From assembly GCA_037954325.1 (NCBI GenBank), contig JBBMNZ010000034.1, positions 5,919,501-5,983,500 on the forward strand: a stretch of DNA of 64,000 nt. Direction: 5' to 3'. The translations under genes were made by a program, and so were the position numbers. Of the stretch, positions 60,101 to 64,000 are shown piece after piece. Below the pieces are notes generated by a model. The model made no database searches and had not been told where the DNA came from. It was given only the letters and a program-made list of their open reading frames with translations. The DNA is from Fistularia commersonii (Eukaryota > Chordata > Actinopteri > Syngnathiformes > Fistulariidae). Positions within the stretch are counted from its first letter, which is position 1; the number at the start of each line of letters is the position of its first letter.

Positions 60101-63100
60101 TATACCATCGATACTTCCAACCGGATGAGATTTCGACTTTGCAGTCAAAGGTGACGGACTCCCCCATATAGATGCGGTCAGTATTTGGCCGTAGAGTTAT
60201 CAAGGGTGTAGGTTTTTTCTCTAAACACACAAACACACAAAAAAAAAACCACCAAGAGATTGATTTCTACACATTGCTTTAGCGGCTTTTTCGACGACAG
60301 TTGGATTCCTTTTATCATCAGTGCAAATGAGTGGAAGTTTACCTTGGACATCAAGATATATATTCTTAGGACCAGTGGAGAACTCTTTCTCCATCCCTCT
60401 TTTTGCCTTGCATGAATAAGATCCAGAATCCTGTTTGCCTATGAGTTTGATTGTTCTTTTGTTTGATGAATCGGGAAGTTGATGGCCATTTTTGTACCAA
60501 ACGTATTCCCACCCAGAGGAGACATTAACGTGACAGGTGAGGGACACCACTTCCCCTGCAAACATCACCTCGTACTTTGGATCCTGCGTCAAGGTTGTGC
60601 TGGGTTGCTTCCCTTCAAGGAGATTAGACATGACACTTTCATCGGGGTGTTCAATTAAACAACATCCTTTGTATCAAAACATAAATATTAATAAGCCAGT
60701 CATGACTATATCAGCCCCTTACGACATGCCCGTCAAAATCCTCCTGATATCTGTAATTATACTTAATGCATTCCTTTTAAGATCCCGTCAATCTGCACAA
60801 GTAAACTCTTACACAATGCAAAAGCTAAGAAACAAAGAATAAGTATTCAATCACCATGAACTTTGAGAGTCACAGAATTTGAGCGGTTGCTGTTGACACT
60901 TCTGTCCTGTAGATATCCAAGGCAATGATAGCGCCCGGCATCTGTGACTGAGGCAGATGGGATGGAGAGAGAACTTCCACTCGGGGTAACAACCAATCTC
61001 TGATTAGCCTGGAGCTTCTTCTCATCTTTGAACCATGCAAAAGTCCAGCCAGAGACCTGGGCTGGTATCTCACAGCTCATCCTCATGCTCTCAGAAGGGA
61101 AAATGTCATGCCAGTTGTTAATCAGATTCAAAGTGGGGACAGGTAGAGCTGGAGAGAGACACACACACACAAATATACTTATGGACCGACCAGATCAATA
61201 TTCATTCAATACCAATGTAGTTATGTTTATTGGACTGGGCCTGCCTTTTTCTTCTTCACTGGTTTCACCTACTGTCATGTACACCCAGCAATAGACACAC
61301 ACTCACATAAACTAAAAATATTAATCAACAAGAAGAATTTTAACCTGCCTCAAAGATCCCTCCATTTCATCTGGCAAGTAAATAAAAGATCATCTGATAA
61401 CAAATTAATTTTTAATTTTTCCTTTGGTGCTATGAGAGTGGGTAGCAATTTGAAGACTGCAGTGCACTGCAAACAAATATTTTTTGCAAAATTAGAATTG
61501 CCTTGATTAAGAAAATGTTGAAATTAAAAAAGGGACATTTACATTTTAATATATTTGTTTTTTTAAAGTAACAGCATACATTAAGGTAGGTCAGGGTAGG
61601 TCAATACCGGGGTGAAAGTGGCTTAAGAAGCTTGAATTTGTAATTCAAACTTTCTCACACTGTTAGCTGACAATAGCACCCCACCCCTCATCGAACCAAA
61701 AAAAATCCTGTCTACCGCAACACGCCCCTCCCTGTGCAAAACCCACAACATCCTGTTTCAACAGAAAATGCGCCATCTAAGCAATGGCCTCAAAATGCTG
61801 TCTCCTATGCTTTTTTTTTAAAGGTTTCAGTAATTGCTAGATGATGACTGTGAGTGATGAAAAAGTAAAACACAGTCCACACCCTTGTGTAATTTCTAAA
61901 TGGCAAAAATGTATATTGCATTGCATTTAATCATAATCTGAGAGGGGCAAAATCCCTGATATGGATACAACAGAAAATTCTCATTATCTAACACGGTAAG
62001 ACAGTTCTTTTTGTACCTACCGTCGACATGTTGAGTCATTGGGTTGCTGCTGTCTGTTGATGTACTTTTGCCTCTGGTAGCCTTACAAAAATAAACCCCT
62101 CGGTCAGAGAGACCAAGATTGATTTTGAGAGTTTCATTCGATGCTTTGAGTGGTCGGCTGTCTTTGTACCACTGGTACTTCCAGCCGATGCCCACACTGG
62201 CTTTGCAAGTGAAAATCACAGTTTCTCCAACGTACATCGTGTCAAAAGCAGGATTTTTGCTGAGTGACGGTTTCGGTGTATTTCCTAAAAACATACAGTT
62301 TACACAGTATACAGTTTACACAATATTCCTTATTCAATTCTCCTCCAACTTTGTACAGTCAAATGTTATATTACCACATCTCAAAGGAAAAGAAAACATT
62401 TCCATGAAAGAATGGAAAGAATGGACATTTAAAAACCTGTGCATAACTGTGCACTTTGGATATAAAATAAGTGCAGGAATGTCTTGATCTGAGAAGAATA
62501 GCCAATGGGGAAGTACCTTAATGAGATTTCCTGATACAGAAATTAATCTAGCCTGGATGAATGGGCACCGATCTTTCACATCAAGTGCTCTTCACCAGGT
62601 AACAAGTCAGACCTAAGTCTGCAATGGCCACCACAGCATTTCTCAGTTTCTATTCAATATAAAAGACTTTATCAAAAGACCTGCAGATGGAACTTGAACT
62701 AAAATTACATAGTACTGATTTGTCCTGTTCTATATATTGTATTATCTGGTGGGATGTGATTGACCAAGGGGTGAAACATGCAAACGAGGCAAGGACGATG
62801 GGACGTGGGATATCGATCAAGAGACTGTTGAAAGAGGTTTGCAATGTGTTGGGGGTTGTTCAGTTATGTCTTTGTTATGTTGTAATCATGTCGTCAAACA
62901 TTGGTAAAAGTCAAAGCTGTGTGTGAAGTAGACAGCCAGTTGAATGAACTTTGGATGTCCTACGTTTTGTGTTCAAAATAAATGGCTGACATAGCAACAC
63001 TTCCGCCTCGTGACATCTAAACCATAGCTTGCCACGACATATATATAAAACAGGCTTCCAGAGCCCAAAGCAGCAAAGGAAAAAAAACACAATGTGTTGT

Positions 63101-64000
63101 CATGGTGATGTTTTCGATAATGTACTGAAATATGTTAACTGTGATTGTTTTATGTATATGATTCACTCTGAATGTTTTATTTGTTTAGAATTAATGATAA
63201 TGCAAATATTGTATAAACATTGATAGCGAACAGAGAACTGCACTTGGGATTGGCCAGATTCATTTACCTTGTCAATAAGAATATAGGAAGGATAAGAAGA
63301 TTTCATAATGACGACCAAATCAATGGTTTTGGCCGATTCCTTTAGTTTTTTTTTTCTGTTTCCTCCCGAGTGAGATGAAGAGACATAACTTTGGGTTGTG
63401 AATCTCAGTTTTGAGGAAGCAAGCAGTGCACAGTTCCAAAGCTAAATTGCCAAATTTTGCCACTAATTTTAACATCAATTACTATTTATATTTCTATGGC
63501 ACAAATAACTCTTTACATGTAGAACCCTCTTGAATGATTTACAGAAACCCAATCCTCATGAGCAAGCACTAGGCAACCGCTTGGACCAATCCCAGCTCAA
63601 TGTGGGCTGCCCTCTGCCTCGACTTATCAGGGAAAAAAAAAACCCCTGCTAGCTCTGCCATTTTTGTCCTTCCAGTAAGAAAGTTCTGAAAAAATGCCAG
63701 AATGAATGGAAAGTTTATGCGAAATGGAATTTACCATAATAAGTGACATCCACTTTGTTGCTGAAGCCTGAACTGACTCCCCGGGTCTTGTGCCTGGCTT
63801 TGCAGGCAAAGCTCCCCTGGTTAGTTTGAGAGGCTGAAACTGTTAGAAAGGCTCCCCCTTCACTCAACGTCAGGCCAGAGTCTTCGTGGATCGGCTGTCC
63901 ATTTCGGTACCAGGTGAGAGACCAGTCAGGGCCACCGGTGTCACAGCTCAACTCCACCGTCTCATTTTGGAAAACACCATACCAGGAAGAGCGCAGCTTC
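57104..64000 (-). CDS. Multi-Ig-domain transmembrane receptor, Fc-receptor-like type; 5' end outside window
   Basis: Partial gene. Exons in transcript order: 64000 (runs off the window)-63735, 62284-62021, 61148-60855, 60612-60343, 60220-59954, 59848-59558, 58565-58287, 58201-58087 plus 57979-57822 (one Ig domain split by an intron), 57735-57634 (membrane span, VLLSISGCLFFGIIAVFLGC), 57487-57419 and 57255-57104 (cytoplasmic tail). Frames join throughout; the single-exon Ig domains start and end in phase 1. Every domain has the paired Cys and core Trp (for example VIFTCKAS, YQWYKDS, GVYFCKA). The 75-residue tail has LVNYIT and MRYRFL but no strict ITIM. Teleost Fc-receptor-like and related leukocyte receptors have this design, so immune recognition is the likely role, inferred from architecture only. 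The exact family is not certain. Confidence 0.8.
62285..63734. other. Intron of the Ig receptor gene
   Basis: A 1.45-kb intron. The plus-strand frame at 62687-62926 and an AATAAA at about 62979 are not supported as a gene. I see no recognisable transposon. Confidence 0.4.

Noticed and set aside
1..64000. CRISPR arrays, bacterial operons, IS elements
   Set aside because: No regularly spaced direct repeats and no prokaryotic gene organisation; the sequence is vertebrate.

Overview
This window is nuclear DNA from a ray-finned (teleost) fish. The evidence is intron-split vertebrate genes (a Wnt2b-type gene, fkbpl, ebp, ccdc115, apobec2, an Ig-superfamily receptor), fish-type SINE, LINE, hAT and MITE copies, many long CA/GA/TA microsatellites, and three eukaryotic tRNA genes. 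I saw no bacterial operons, IS elements or CRISPR arrays. Gene names come from recognising protein sequence by eye, and exon borders come from GT/AG sites plus reading-frame continuity. No search or alignment was run.

Layout. 1-8.2 kb: no confident gene; it holds a short hAT-type element with a perfect 8-bp target duplication and an internally deleted LINE. 8.8-17.0 kb: wnt2b on the minus strand, five coding exons, 391 aa. 17.0-35.4 kb: about 18 kb without a recognisable gene, upstream of the wnt2b start, with a SINE, a perfect hairpin and microsatellites. 35.4-37 kb: a doubtful exon and degraded transposon sequence. 37.6-39.6 kb: fkbpl (plus strand, three coding exons) with a TA-flanked MITE in its second intron. 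40.0-41.0 kb: microsatellite tract interrupted by a 5'-truncated LINE with an 18-bp target duplication. 41.2-45.2 kb: tRNA-Phe(GAA, minus), ebp (minus, four coding exons), tRNA-His(GTG, minus), an old LINE fragment and tRNA-Glu(TTC, plus). 45.7-48.1 kb: ccdc115 (plus, five exons). 49.1-51.8 kb: a five-exon BED-finger gene derived from a hAT transposase. 54.1-55.7 kb: apobec2 (plus, three exons). 57.1-64.0 kb: the 3' part of a minus-strand gene for a membrane protein with at least eight Ig domains; its 5' end lies beyond the window.

The genes do not form one pathway. They are ordinary vertebrate neighbours: secreted signalling (wnt2b), TPR co-chaperone (fkbpl), sterol isomerisation in the ER (ebp), V-ATPase assembly (ccdc115), a domesticated transposase, a muscle-type cytidine-deaminase-fold protein (apobec2), and an immune-type receptor. 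The features most worth following are the hAT-derived gene with eroded catalytic motifs, the receptor built from two alternating Ig-domain types, and the well-preserved transposon insertions.
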